Assembly (NCBI GenBank): GCA_040755915.1
Contig: JBFLWM010000001.1
Coordinates: 1 to 64,000 of the forward strand
Origin: Sulfurivermis sp040755915
GTDB lineage: Bacteria; Pseudomonadota; Gammaproteobacteria; Thiohalomonadales; Thiohalomonadaceae
Direction: 5' to 3'
Length of the DNA stretch: 64,000 bases
Below the pieces are notes generated by a model. It was given only the letters and a program-made list of their open reading frames with translations. It did no database searches and was not told the origin of the DNA. Positions 44,604 through 53,799 of the stretch are shown here, one piece after another. Each line of letters begins with the position of its first letter. The stretch's first letter is position 1. The position numbers were made by a program, and so were the translations under genes.

Positions 44604-46049
44604 TCAGATATGGGACTCTTCCGCCGCTGTCATGTGATGCCGGCCATACACCTGCGGCAGCAGCGAACCGGCGAGCATGCCGACAAAGGCAAACAGCAGG
44701 CCGACGAGCTGCGGTGGCCACATGCTGTCGCCTTCCGGCAGGAACAGTTCCATCAGGATCCACGACCCCAGACCCAGCACGATGGCCAGCATGGCCCCCT
44801 GTGTGGTGGCGCGTTTCCAGTAGATGCCGAACACCAGCGGAATGAAGGCCGACACCAGGGTAACCTTGTAGGCGTTTTCCACCATGTGGTGAATGGTGGT
44901 GTCGGAGGACAGGGAGTACAGGGTGACCAGCACCGCAAAGCTCGCCACCACGACGCGCGTCAGCCACAGGAAGCGGCGATCGTCCATCGGACCGACGAGA
45001 TTCTTGATCACGTTCTCCGAGATGGTCACCGATGGCGCCAGCAGGGTACCGCTGGCGGTACTCATGATCACCGACAGCAAGGCGCCGTAGAAGATGATCT
45101 GCGCATACAGCGGCAGATGTTCCTTGATCAGCGTGGGGAGGATCAGCTGCGAGTCTTCTTCGATCAGGCGGCTGACCATTTCCGGGTCAATCAGCGTCGC
45201 GGCATAGGCCAGGAACAGCGGCACCGCAGCAAACACGAAGTAGGCGCTGCCGCCGATGATCGTTCCATGCACGGCGATCTTCTCGCTGCGTGCCGAGTTG
45301 ACGCGCTGGAATACGTCCTGCTGCGGTATTGAGCCGAAACCCATGGTGATCCAGGCGGCGATGAAGCCGAGCCATTCGGCGGCGCTGAAAGCGGGCCAGA
45401 ACTCGAACTTGCCGGCCTCGCTGGCGTGATTGACCACGGTGGCGACACCGCCGGCCTGATCGGAGACCAGCACCGCGATGAACAGCAGGCCGAGGACGAT
45501 GATCACCATCTGCACGGCGGTGGTGAAGGCCACCGACCACATGCCGCCGAACAGGGTGTAGAGCAGGACCACCGAGGCGCCGATGACCATGCCGAGGGAC
45601 TGCGATATGCCGCCGTCGGTGAGCACGTTGAATACGACGCCCAGCGCCGTGATCTGCGCCGCCACCCAGCCGAGGTAGGACAGGGCAATGCAGATGGAGG
45701 TGATCATTTCCACCGGCCGGTTGTAGCGGTTGTGGTAGAAGTCGCCGATGGTGAGCAGGTTCATGCGGTACAGGGGCCGCGCGAAGAACAGGCCGAACAG
45801 GATCAGGCACAGCGAGGCGCCGAAGGGGTCGGACACCAGGCCGGAAAGGCCGTCGGTAAGGAAGGTGGCCGAGATGCCGAGCACCGTTTCGGCGCCGAAC
45901 CAGGTGGCGAACACCATGGCGAACACCATGAACATCGGCAGGTGGCGTCCGGCCACGATGTAGTCGCGCGAGTTGTGTACGCGCATCGCTGCCATCAGGC
46001 CGAGGCCGATGGAGATCACCAGATAGCCAATCACGAACCAGAGCAGCAT
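44604..46049 (-). CDS. Sodium:solute symporter family transporter
   Basis: This 481-aa protein has about 13 hydrophobic helices. NSRDYIVAGRHLPMFMVFAMVFATWFGAETVLG is the SSF start, and ITMGFGSIPQQDVFQRVNSARSEKIA is the family signature region. Relatives transport proline, pantothenate or organic acids; the substrate is not predictable. No regulator is adjacent. Confidence 0.9.
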   Translation of the reverse strand: MLLWFVIGYLVISIGLGLMAAMRVHNSRDYIVAGRHLPMFMVFAMVFATWFGAETVLGISATFLTDGLSGLVSDPFGASLCLILFGLFFARPLYRMNLLTIGDFYHNRYNRPVEMITSICIALSYLGWVAAQITALGVVFNVLTDGGISQSLGMVIGASVVLLYTLFGGMWSVAFTTAVQMVIIVLGLLFIAVLVSDQAGGVATVVNHASEAGKFEFWPAFSAAEWLGFIAAWITMGFGSIPQQDVFQRVNSARSEKIAVHGTIIGGSAYFVFAAVPLFLAYAATLIDPEMVSRLIEEDSQLILPTLIKEHLPLYAQIIFYGALLSVIMSTASGTLLAPSVTISENVIKNLVGPMDDRRFLWLTRVVVASFAVLVTLYSLSSDTTIHHMVENAYKVTLVSAFIPLVFGIYWKRATTQGAMLAIVLGLGSWILMELFLPEGDSMWPPQLVGLLFAFVGMLAGSLLPQVYGRHHMTAAEESHI

Positions 46050-46151
46050 AGGCGCCTCATGCGCAGGTTATTGTTGGAAGTGCGAAAAATAGCGCGCACC
46101 GGACAACGAGGCAACAGGAAAAAACAGGCCGTTGTGCACCATTTCCGGGCA

Positions 46152-48047
46152 TCACCAGCCGCCGCCGCCACCACCACCGCCGCCGCCACCCGAAGAGCCG
46201 CCGCCCCCGCCGCCCGAGCTGGAGCCGGGGGCGCTGGAAGACGATGAGATGGCGCTGCTCATGGCGCCGCCGAGGCTGCCGGCAAAGCCGCCCAGGTCAT
46301 GGCTGCTGAAGTGGCTGCCGCGGTACCAGGACGGCTGGTAGTCCTGCCGCTCGGCACTGAGCCGGGCGAATACCGCGGCGAATCGTTCGGCCCAACGCTG
46401 CTCCACGTCCAATGCCATGGCGTAGGGCAGCAGGCGCTCGAACAGCTGCGGAGTTTTCTCCGGCGGATGCCTGAGCTGCAGCTCGTCCTTCTCCGCCACA
46501 TCGAGATACAGGCGCAGGCCTTCGACCTTGTCGAGCAGCTTGCGTCCGGCCAGTGTCGGTGCCTTGAGCAGATGGTAGAAGGCGAAGTTGAGCACAAGCA
46601 CGCCCAGCAGGATGGCGACCATGCTCGGTGAGGTGAACTGGAGCAGGGCCCAGAGGCCGAAGCCCTCGCCGGCGAGGAAGGGAATGCTGAAGGCCGTGAT
46701 GCCGATGGCGCCGAGGAAGCTGCCGCCATGGAAGGCATTGCGCCAGGCCGTGACGGCGCCGATGACCAGCACGGTGACGCCGACACTCCAGCCGCTGAGC
46801 CAGACCAGCATGAAGATGCCGGCGAAGGCCTCCTCTCCCTGCGGCAGCTGCATGGCGGCAAGGGCCAGGGTGGCGAGGGAGATCAGGATGCCGGGCAGCA
46901 GCCAGGCACTGTTGGTGACGAAAAACAGTTTTTCGTAATGGCGTTTCAGCGCCGCCTTGTGGGCGTCGATGGCCGTCTTGATGCGGCGATGGTTTTCCTG
47001 CTTGAAGGTGATGCTGGCGGAGGAATCGAACAGGTGCTTGAGCAGGGCGTGCTCGCCCGGGGCCAGTTCGCTGGTCGGCGTCTTTTCACGGTGGGCAGTG
47101 TAATGGCCGTTGAGGTAATCGATGCGCACCAGTCCCTTGACGGCCAGCCCGACCAGGGCCGCGGCAAAGGCCTTGTGGTCATAGCCCATGCGGCGGATGA
47201 AGCGCAGCGAAGCGGGGGGGAACTGCGGTGGCGGCTCGTACTGCGGGATGATGACGCCGGGCTCCGGATCGCGGCCGAACCGGTGCCACACCATCAGGTA
47301 ATAGAAGGTGAGCAGCAGCAGGCCGCCGCCCGCCACCAGCAGTTCCCGGTTGTCGTCGAGGAGGTAACCGAGCTGTTCCTGTTGTGTCGGTGCGTGCACA
47401 TGACCCTTGGGCCATCCCACGACGATGGTCAGGCCCTCCTGCGGCCACAACGGCTGTGTGGTCTCGAACCAGGCCATGGCCTGATCGGTCTGGGCGGCGC
47501 GATACAGCCGGCCCTGGCTGCCGGCGGGGCCGGTATAGGCCTCCAGGGTGAGCGTGCTGTCACCCAGCGAGGGCGGCAGCTGTACGGTGGCCTCGGCGTG
47601 GTCGATGGGGAAGCTCCAGCCGTTGCCGGTGACGTTCCAGTACAGTTCGTCGTGTCCGGCAAAGAAGCCGAGCTGGCGGTTGGTGCGGTAACTCAGTGTG
47701 TAGGTGTACTCGCCGCGTTGCAGCAGGCGATCGGCATGACCGATATAGACGCGGACACCGTTGCTGCGGCGTTCGGTGTGGTAGTCCTCGCGGCGGCCGT
47801 CACGCAGTACCTCGATGACATCGAAGGCCACGCGGTAGCGGTTGCCCTGTTGATCACGGTAATCGGTGGGGAAGTCGCGGTAGATGCCGCGGCGGATCTG
47901 CTGTCCTTCGGCGCGCACGCGCAGGGTTTCGGTGACCAGCATGCTGCCGTCGCTGTAGACGATGATGGCGCTGTGAAAGTCGAGGATGCGTTCATCGGCG
48001 TGGGCACCGGTGGCAACGAGCAGCAGCAAAAACAGCCAATGGCGCAT
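46152..48047 (-). CDS. DUF2207 membrane protein with Gly-rich C-terminus
   Basis: This 631-aa protein has a signal peptide (residues 1-17), a beta-rich DUF2207 extracytoplasmic domain (ILDFHSAIIVYSDGSMLVTETLRV), a membrane helix near residue 240 and further helices around residues 400-490. Its C-terminus is a Ser/Gly run (GSSSGGGGGGSSGGG) ending in Trp. Its start overlaps the upstream lemA stop by 1 bp. LemA-DUF2207 pairs are common; their joint function is unresolved. Confidence 0.88.
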   Translation of the reverse strand: MRHWLFLLLLVATGAHADERILDFHSAIIVYSDGSMLVTETLRVRAEGQQIRRGIYRDFPTDYRDQQGNRYRVAFDVIEVLRDGRREDYHTERRSNGVRVYIGHADRLLQRGEYTYTLSYRTNRQLGFFAGHDELYWNVTGNGWSFPIDHAEATVQLPPSLGDSTLTLEAYTGPAGSQGRLYRAAQTDQAMAWFETTQPLWPQEGLTIVVGWPKGHVHAPTQQEQLGYLLDDNRELLVAGGGLLLLTFYYLMVWHRFGRDPEPGVIIPQYEPPPQFPPASLRFIRRMGYDHKAFAAALVGLAVKGLVRIDYLNGHYTAHREKTPTSELAPGEHALLKHLFDSSASITFKQENHRRIKTAIDAHKAALKRHYEKLFFVTNSAWLLPGILISLATLALAAMQLPQGEEAFAGIFMLVWLSGWSVGVTVLVIGAVTAWRNAFHGGSFLGAIGITAFSIPFLAGEGFGLWALLQFTSPSMVAILLGVLVLNFAFYHLLKAPTLAGRKLLDKVEGLRLYLDVAEKDELQLRHPPEKTPQLFERLLPYAMALDVEQRWAERFAAVFARLSAERQDYQPSWYRGSHFSSHDLGGFAGSLGGAMSSAISSSSSAPGSSSGGGGGGSSGGGGGGGGGGGW

Positions 48048-48589
48048 CAGCGAACCTCCGGAGTCTGGCGTTCAGTGGCGGATTCCAGTTCAAAATATTC
48101 ACGGTGCCGGAAGCCGAACAGACGGGCCAGCAGCAGGTCGGGAAAGGAATCGATACGGGTGTTGAGATTGCGCACCGCACCATTGTAGTAGCGGCGGGCG
48201 TATTGCAAGTGGTCTTCCACGGCGGTGATGTCGTGTTGCAGGGCGAGGAAGTTCTGGTTCGCCTTCAATTCCGGATACTGTTCTGCCACGGCCAGCAACT
48301 GGCGCATGCCGGTGCCGAGCGCACTTTCCAGACGGCCCTTTTCGGCCAGGGCAGTGGTGTGTTCGCTCCGGGTGCGCAGTTCGATGACGGCGCTGAGGGT
48401 GGCCTGTTCATAGGCGGCGTACTGTTTGACCGCGTCGACCAGTTTGGGCAGCAGGTCGTGGCGCCGTTTGAGCTGGACGGAGATGTCCGACCAGGCGGCG
48501 AGCACGCGGTTGCGGTCACGCACCAGCAGGTTGTAGATGATGACGCCCCAGACGAAGAGGGCGGTGAGCAGCAGGCCGGGCAGTTCCAT
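48047..48589 (-). CDS. LemA family protein
   Basis: This 180-aa protein has an N-terminal membrane helix (PGLLLTALFVWGVIIYNLLV) and then the LemA helical bundle (SDISVQLKRRHDLLPKLVDAVKQYAAYEQATL), with YPELKANQNFLALQHDI in the third helix. It is coupled to the DUF2207 gene. Family function is unclear beyond membrane association. Confidence 0.94.
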   Translation of the reverse strand: MELPGLLLTALFVWGVIIYNLLVRDRNRVLAAWSDISVQLKRRHDLLPKLVDAVKQYAAYEQATLSAVIELRTRSEHTTALAEKGRLESALGTGMRQLLAVAEQYPELKANQNFLALQHDITAVEDHLQYARRYYNGAVRNLNTRIDSFPDLLLARLFGFRHREYFELESATERQTPEVR

Positions 48590-48637
48590 GGCGGCGGGTT
48601 CTGTTGTAATTGTCCCGCCGATAATGCCAAAGCTGCC

Positions 48638-49492
48638 TTATTTATGCAGCTTGTCGGCGGCGTCGAGGGTGTTCTGCAGCAGCAGGGCGCGGGTCATGGG
48701 CCCGACGCCGCCCGGCACCGGGGTGATCCAGCCGGCCACCTGGCTGACGCCGGCGTAGTCCACGTCGCCCACCAGCTTGCCGTCGGCGGTGCGATTGATG
48801 CCGACATCGATGACGATGGCGCCGGGCTTGATCCAGTCGGCCTTGACCAGACCGGGTTTGCCCACGGCTACCACCACGATGTCGGCCTGACGGGCCAGGG
48901 CGGCGCTGTCGCGGGTGAAGCGGTGGCAGGTGCTGACGGTGCAGCCGGCCAGCAGCAGTTCCAGGCCCATGGGACGGCCGACGATGTTGGAGGCGCCCAC
49001 CACCACCGCGTGCATCCCCTTGAGCGACTGTCCGAGGCTTTCCAGCAGCACCATCACGCCACGCGGGGTGCAGGGACGCAGCACCGGCATGCGCAGGGCA
49101 AGGCGGCCGATGTTGTAGGGATGAAAGCCGTCCACATCCTTGTCCGGGTGGATGCGTTCAATGACCTTTTCGGCGTCGATGTGTGCGGGCAGCGGCAGCT
49201 GTACCAGGATGCCGTCGACGCTGGTATCGGCATTCAGTTCATCGATGAGGCCGAGCAGCTGCTGCTCACTGGTGTCGGCGGCCAGGTCGTAGGCGCGGGA
49301 GGCGAAGCCCACCTCGGCGCAATCCTTGCGCTTGTGTGCCACATAGACCTCGGAGGCCGGATCGTTGCCCACCAGGATCACGGCGAGGCCGGGGGCACGC
49401 AGTCCCTTGGCGACGCGCTCGTCCACACGTTGCTTGACCTGCTGGCGGAGTCGGGATGCGATGGCCTTGCCGTCGATGATCTGCGCGCTCAT
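48638..49492 (-). CDS. folD: Methylenetetrahydrofolate dehydrogenase / cyclohydrolase
   Basis: This 284-aa bifunctional one-carbon enzyme shows VGNDPASEVYVAHKRKDCAEVGF (substrate site with catalytic Lys), QLPLPAHIDAEKVIERI and VVGASNIVGRPMGLELL (NADP site). The ATG at 49490-49492 fits the conserved start SAQIIDGKAIA; upstream in-frame codons run into the tRNA promoter region. Confidence 0.97.
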   Translation of the reverse strand: MSAQIIDGKAIASRLRQQVKQRVDERVAKGLRAPGLAVILVGNDPASEVYVAHKRKDCAEVGFASRAYDLAADTSEQQLLGLIDELNADTSVDGILVQLPLPAHIDAEKVIERIHPDKDVDGFHPYNIGRLALRMPVLRPCTPRGVMVLLESLGQSLKGMHAVVVGASNIVGRPMGLELLLAGCTVSTCHRFTRDSAALARQADIVVVAVGKPGLVKADWIKPGAIVIDVGINRTADGKLVGDVDYAGVSQVAGWITPVPGGVGPMTRALLLQNTLDAADKLHK

Positions 49493-49633
49493 AACCTTGC
49501 CGTGGGCTGAAAATGGAAGCGGCATATGTTCGCACGCCGGGCGCGGTTTCGCCAAGATTCGTGCGGTATTGCGCGCGTCTTTTCCTATATAATGTCCGCC
49601 ATTGCAGCAAGCCGCACCCGACGGTTCCGGCCG

Positions 49634-49662
49634 TTGACTCGCCGGCGGTCGGCGCGTATTAT
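49634..49662 (+). promoter_or_regulatory. Sigma-70 promoter of the tRNA-Pro/Arg/His cluster
   Basis: TTGACT (49634-49639) and TATTAT (49657-49662) are separated by exactly 17 bp and followed by a GC-rich discriminator, as in stringently controlled stable-RNA promoters. The first tRNA begins 47 bp downstream. A second TATAAT lies at 49588-49593 without a clear -35. Confidence 0.7.
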
Positions 49663-49709
49663 CGCCCGCTTCGCGCGTCCTGCCGCTGGTCGGGCGCGGC
49701 TCCTGAATC

Positions 49710-49786
49710 CGGGGTATAGCGCAGTCCGGTAGCGCGCCTGCTTTGGGAGCAGGATGTCGGGGGTTCAAATCCCTCTACCCCGACCA
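49710..49786 (+). tRNA. tRNA-Pro (UGG)
   Basis: A 77-nt cloverleaf with acceptor CGGGGTA/TACCCCG and encoded CCA. The anticodon loop TTTGGGA between CCTGC and GCAGG gives anticodon TGG. The T-arm contains GTTCAAAT. Confidence 0.95.
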
Positions 49787-49836
49787 ACTCGATTAAGGGA
49801 CCGTTTTTCGATAGGATACGCGGACTCGGCCATCCG

Positions 49837-49913
49837 GCGCCCGTAGCTCATCCGGATAGAGCATCGGCCTTCTAAGCCGAGGGTAGCAGGTTCGAGTCCT
49901 GCCGGGCGCGCCA
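49837..49913 (+). tRNA. tRNA-Arg (UCU)
   Basis: A 77-nt cloverleaf with acceptor GCGCCCG/CGGGCGC, loop CTTCTAA giving anticodon TCT, T-arm GTTCGAGT and encoded CCA. It reads AGA/AGG codons. Confidence 0.95.
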
Positions 49914-49950
49914 ATCCCGGCGGCCTCACAGAGGCCTCAGCAGTTCAATG

Positions 49951-50026
49951 GTGGACGTAGCTCAGTTGGTAGAGTCCCGGATTGTGATTCCGGCCGTCGT
50001 GGGTTCGAGTCCCATCGTCCACCCCA
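49951..50026 (+). tRNA. tRNA-His (GUG)
   Basis: Acceptor GTGGACG/CGTCCAC with anticodon GTG in TTGTGAT. An encoded G at 49950 can serve as the G-1 identity base opposite C73, and CCA is encoded. A strong terminator follows. Confidence 0.95.
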
Positions 50027-50032
50027 CCTAAC

Positions 50033-50057
50033 AAAAAGCCCGCTTGCGCGGGCTTTT
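50033..50057. terminator. Bidirectional terminator (tRNA cluster / SafE-like gene)
   Basis: AAAAAGCCCGC (50033-50043) and GCGGGCTTTTT (50047-50057) form a stem with flanking A- and T-runs. It can end the tRNA operon on the plus strand and the left accessory arm on the minus strand. Confidence 0.9.
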
Positions 50058-50077
50058 TCGTTTTCCGGCTCCCGCTT

Positions 50078-50761
50078 TCAGGCCAGCAGATTGACCCCAC
50101 CGACGACGATGAGCAGCGCCGCGCTGAGACGCTGTACGCCGTGGCTCCACTGGCGCAGTTGTTCACGCAGCCGGCTGCCGATGTAGGCGATGCCTATGCC
50201 GAAGATCAGCGCCGGGAGGGCGATGGCGCCCAGGCCGAAGGACAGGCCGAGGGCCAGGCCATGCATGGCGCTGGTAGTGAGTGCAGCCGAAAACAGCACG
50301 GTGCCGAGCGGGGCGCAGGGCGTCAGTGCCATACTGGCACCGAGCAGAAACAGTCCGCCGGGCATCAGTGTGCGCGGTGCCGCTGGATCGTGCCGCTGCA
50401 GCGGCTGTTCTCCGACCGGGCCGGTTGCGCAGACGCGGCGCGGTGCACGACGCGACAGCAGGGCGAGGCCGACCATGATCGCGGCACAGCCCAGTACCCA
50501 GCGTACGCTGCCAAGCCCCGCGTCATCACCCAGATACTGTCCCGCATAGCCCGCCAGCAGGCCGAGTCCCGCATAGCTGCTCAGACGCCCCAGGGAGAAC
50601 GGCAGCACCGTGCGCCAGGACTGGCGGATGCCGCCATCGCTGGCGAGAAACACCGGGCCGAGGTAGGGCAGACAGCTGATGGTGCAGGCACTGAATCCGA
50701 ACACCAGACCGAGTGCCAGGGCCAGCGGCAGGGTGACGACGGTCTGCGCGATGGGCTCCAT
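50078..50761 (-). CDS. SafE/CcdA-like membrane protein, copy 1 (left arm)
   Basis: This 227-aa protein has about six membrane helices. The first helix holds C26 and C30 in CTISCLPYLGPVF, and a second half holds LTPCAPLGTV: a two-cysteine-motif, two-half layout like CcdA/DsbD and SafE-type (cytochrome/metal) transporters. It is the same length as and clearly related to the protein at 59474-60157. It is the last gene of the left arm, overlapping the activase stop by 1 bp. A thiol-redox or metal role is inferred. Confidence 0.8.
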   Translation of the reverse strand: MEPIAQTVVTLPLALALGLVFGFSACTISCLPYLGPVFLASDGGIRQSWRTVLPFSLGRLSSYAGLGLLAGYAGQYLGDDAGLGSVRWVLGCAAIMVGLALLSRRAPRRVCATGPVGEQPLQRHDPAAPRTLMPGGLFLLGASMALTPCAPLGTVLFSAALTTSAMHGLALGLSFGLGAIALPALIFGIGIAYIGSRLREQLRQWSHGVQRLSAALLIVVGGVNLLA

Positions 50762-51561
50762 CAGGTTTCCGCCATATATTGGCTGCGCGCCAGTACTGCG
50801 GCCCCGAAGGCCGTAGTGGTCTGCGGCTGTTCCGGGATCACCAGTTCGCGACCGAGTTCGTCTTGGAGCGCGGCGACCAGTCCCTTGTTGAGCGCCGGGC
50901 CGCCGTCGAAGTAGACGCGATCCTCGATGCCGACACGCTTGGCCAGACGCACGGTGCGCCGGGCGATGGAGTAGTGGATGCCGGCGACGATCTCCTCCTT
51001 GCCATGGCCCTTGGCCAGCAGACCGATGATCTCCGATTCCGCGAACACCGCGCAGGTACTGTTGATGGTGAGCGGTGCGCCGCTGCCGCCGAAGTGATAA
51101 TTGCCCAGCTCTTCCAGATCGATCTCCAGGTTGCGTGCCGCCACGTCGAGAAAGCGGCCGGTGCCGGCAGCGCATTTGTCGTTCATGGCGAAGTTGCTGA
51201 CGTTGCCGTGGACGTCGATCTGGATCGCCTTGGAGTCCTGGCCGCCGATATTGATGATGGTACGCACGCCACCAAAGGCCTTGCCCACTTCACAGGCACC
51301 GACGGCATTGGCGGTGATCTCGCTGATGGAATCGTCCGCCTCCTTGAACAGTTTGCGCCCGTAGCCGGTGGCGGTGATGAATTTCACCGCATCGCGGGCG
51401 ATGCTGTGCTGCGCAAGTAGCGCCTCGAAGGTTTCCATGGCGTTCTTGTGGAAGGAGCTGCCGGTGGGGGCGATACGCGTGCCTACCAGTTGACCATCTT
51501 CATCGACCAGCGCTGCCTTGATGGCGGTGGAGCCGATATCGATACCGGCGTAATAATTCAT
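50761..51561 (-). CDS. ATP-dependent activase of the 2-hydroxyacyl-CoA dehydratase / double-cubane type
   Basis: This 266-aa BadF/BcrA-type ATPase injects electrons into a partner Fe-S enzyme. Phosphate motif 1 is GIDIGSTAIK, and NIGGQDSK is the second nucleotide motif. The bridging [4Fe-4S] cluster of the homodimer should be held by C130 (NDKCAAGTGRF) and/or C170 (NSTCAVFAESEI). It overlaps the stop of its reductase partner by 4 bp, so the two should be made together. Confidence 0.92.
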   Translation of the reverse strand: MNYYAGIDIGSTAIKAALVDEDGQLVGTRIAPTGSSFHKNAMETFEALLAQHSIARDAVKFITATGYGRKLFKEADDSISEITANAVGACEVGKAFGGVRTIINIGGQDSKAIQIDVHGNVSNFAMNDKCAAGTGRFLDVAARNLEIDLEELGNYHFGGSGAPLTINSTCAVFAESEIIGLLAKGHGKEEIVAGIHYSIARRTVRLAKRVGIEDRVYFDGGPALNKGLVAALQDELGRELVIPEQPQTTTAFGAAVLARSQYMAET

Positions 51562-52832
51562 TGCTTGTTCCTCTTGCGGGTCTTGAGCGATTCGAGGAAG
51601 GCCTCGATGCGAGTGGACAGCTGGCCCATGTCATCCGGACTGTAGTCCGTCTCCACATACAGCATGGGGATCTCGCGGCTCGCCAGCGAGTCGGCGATGC
51701 TGCGGTATTCCATTTCGTACACCTGGCAACCGGCGAAGGCCTGATATACGACACCGTCGACATTGAAATCCTCCGCCAGCTGCAACAGGCGGCGCTGGCG
51801 ATCATCGTTGCGCGTGAAGATGGGACAGGTGCAGGGCTTGAGGTAGCGATCGGCAAGGCCGTCCACCATGTCGTTGAGCAGCCACTCATCCACCGCTGTC
51901 ATGTCGTATAACATGCGGTTGGCCGAACAGGTTTCATCGGCTACCACCACGCCACCCGCTTCCTCGATGAGCAGCGGCAGTTTCAGGTTGGGGAAGATCG
52001 GTGGGGAGCCGGTAAACAGGATGCGCGGTGCACGCTTTTGCGCCGCCTGGAAGCCTTCCGTCTGCCGCAGTTGAAGTTCGGCATTGAGCCGTTCCACTGC
52101 AGAAGTCCAGCGATCGAGGTCGTCGAAAAAGTAGGCGTTGGTGACCAGAAATGCATCCTTACCGAGAAACAGCGCCGGCGCGCTCTTGCGCAGCTGATGC
52201 AGGGTGCGGAAAGCTGCCTGGGCACGGGCGGTGCGGGCCATCGCCTGCTTCAGGTTGTTGCGCGTCAGCTTGCGCCCGGTCAGTTCGCGCAGGCGCAGAG
52301 CCAGGCGGCGCACCGAACGCTGCCAGTACAGCCGCGCCTCCTCGCTTTCCTTGGCCGGCGGCAGCTCCAGGTCGTGCACCTTGTAGCCCATGGCCTCGAT
52401 CATCGCGCTGGCCTTGGTTTTCTGGTCGCAGGTGGTTGGATTGACGATCAGCTCTAACGCTTTTGTGTCAGGTACAGCCGCCTTGGCATGCAGCGAGCCG
52501 AGGGTGGCCTTCACCAGCGGGCAGGATTTCGCCGGCATGAAGTCGGCACCGATCTGGTCGTAATGGTAGGAGCCATTGCACAGCCTGACCGGCGTGGCAC
52601 CAAAGGCATAGATCAGTTCTTCCGGCGCATGGATGCAGGTAGTGCCGACCAGCGTGCCCTCGTGCTTGACCGGTTCACCCTGACAGTAGACGCGGCGGAA
52701 CAGATCATAGAAGTAGCGCATCGCCGCCGGATTGTCGGGGAAATCGTCCTGAATGCGATCGAGCAGCGTCTCCGCCTCACGCGCCTGGCGTGAACGGTTG
52801 TAGGCGGCGGCCTCACTGGGCGTTGTGTTCAT
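51558..52832 (-). CDS. Double-cubane-type Fe-S reductase (2-hydroxyacyl-CoA dehydratase D-like)
   Basis: This 424-aa protein is of the HgdB/BcrB-like family. Candidate cluster cysteines are C66 (GTTCIHAPEELIYAFG), C85, C104, C135, C302, C334/C336 and C369 (FAGCQVYEME). It is a single subunit next to an activase, without the second dehydratase subunit or a CoA-transferase, which points to the double-cubane cluster proteins. Those are known to make ATP-driven low-potential reductions of small molecules such as acetylene in vitro; their natural substrate is unresolved. Overlaps the polyferredoxin gene by 20 bp. Confidence 0.85.
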   Translation of the reverse strand: MNTTPSEAAAYNRSRQAREAETLLDRIQDDFPDNPAAMRYFYDLFRRVYCQGEPVKHEGTLVGTTCIHAPEELIYAFGATPVRLCNGSYHYDQIGADFMPAKSCPLVKATLGSLHAKAAVPDTKALELIVNPTTCDQKTKASAMIEAMGYKVHDLELPPAKESEEARLYWQRSVRRLALRLRELTGRKLTRNNLKQAMARTARAQAAFRTLHQLRKSAPALFLGKDAFLVTNAYFFDDLDRWTSAVERLNAELQLRQTEGFQAAQKRAPRILFTGSPPIFPNLKLPLLIEEAGGVVVADETCSANRMLYDMTAVDEWLLNDMVDGLADRYLKPCTCPIFTRNDDRQRRLLQLAEDFNVDGVVYQAFAGCQVYEMEYRSIADSLASREIPMLYVETDYSPDDMGQLSTRIEAFLESLKTRKRNKQ

Positions 52833-53799
52833 CGTTATGTCCCTTGGTCATGCGCTTGATGAAGCCTTGTTCGGTGGATTCGAAGATAGGAATGCCGGCG
52901 AAAGTTGCCTTGAGCGCGCCCTGTTCCGGACAGTGGGCAACGCATTTGAGGCACAGGATGCAGTCATCCTGCATGATGCGTGGTTCTTTGACTTCGTCGG
53001 CGATTTCCCTGATTTCCATGTCACACACGCGGTAGCAGTCACCACAGCGGGTGCATTTTGCGCCATCCTTCTTCAGTTTGAGCAGAGCCGGTTTGGACAG
53101 CAGATAGTGCAGGGCGCTCATCGGGCAGAAGAAGCAGAAAAATCGTTTCTTGAAGAAGGCACCCGCCAGGAACAGGCCGGTCACCAGCATGCCCAGGGCG
53201 GTCATTACCATGGTCGTCTTGTTGGAAAAGTCGATGGTGAGTTGGGAGAAGTCCCCGGTAAACATCGGGATGATCATGCGTCCCGGGCAGATATCGCAGA
53301 ACGGTGTCCCCATGTCATGAGGCAGCAGTGCGCCACCGATGCCCAGCGGAATCAGGATCGTCAGGGCCAGCAGAAGATATTTGATCAGACTGAGGCGGCG
53401 AAACTGCCCCTCGGAATAGCGAGAGTAGCGGATGCCGAGGCGGGTGCGCAGGCTGGTGATCCAGTCCTGCAGGGTGCCCAGGGGGCAGGCATAGCCGCAC
53501 CACGCCTTGTTCAGCACCAGGAACCACAGGGCAAAGAACAAGAATCCCTGCACGACCATCAGTCCGGCCCAGCCGAACAAGGTCTTCCACGACATGGCCA
53601 GCTGGTGCTGCAGGGGCAGCAGATAGCAGATGCCACCTCGCCCGGCATCGTTGAAGCCACAGGCAAAGGTGGGCAGGCTCTGGCCCAGATTGATGGCGAA
53701 ATAGCCGCCATAAACCAGCAGCACGAAGAACAACAGCTGTAACCAGAAGCGGAAACGGCGCAGGTCGACGCCGTTGACGGCATCTCTAAGCCTTTTCAT
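52813..53799 (-). CDS. NapH/MauN-like membrane polyferredoxin, copy 1 (left arm)
   Basis: This 328-aa protein has several membrane helices and two C-terminal [4Fe-4S] ferredoxin motifs (C249-C259 and C280-C290). CxxxCP pairs occur at C101/C105 and CxxC pairs at C168/C171 and C222/C225, as in NapH/NosR-type proteins. A less usual segment has C47, C58 and PLQHQ (62-66), shared with the right-arm copy. It probably moves electrons between quinol and periplasmic or cytoplasmic partners, possibly the activase encoded next to it. Confidence 0.88.
   Translation of the reverse strand: MKRLRDAVNGVDLRRFRFWLQLLFFVLLVYGGYFAINLGQSLPTFACGFNDAGRGGICYLLPLQHQLAMSWKTLFGWAGLMVVQGFLFFALWFLVLNKAWCGYACPLGTLQDWITSLRTRLGIRYSRYSEGQFRRLSLIKYLLLALTILIPLGIGGALLPHDMGTPFCDICPGRMIIPMFTGDFSQLTIDFSNKTTMVMTALGMLVTGLFLAGAFFKKRFFCFFCPMSALHYLLSKPALLKLKKDGAKCTRCGDCYRVCDMEIREIADEVKEPRIMQDDCILCLKCVAHCPEQGALKATFAGIPIFESTEQGFIKRMTKGHNDEHNAQ

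Noticed and set aside
51558..52832. True 2-hydroxyacyl-CoA dehydratase
   Set aside because: No second subunit, CoA-transferase or amino-acid fermentation gene is nearby. A single subunit plus activase fits the double-cubane group better.
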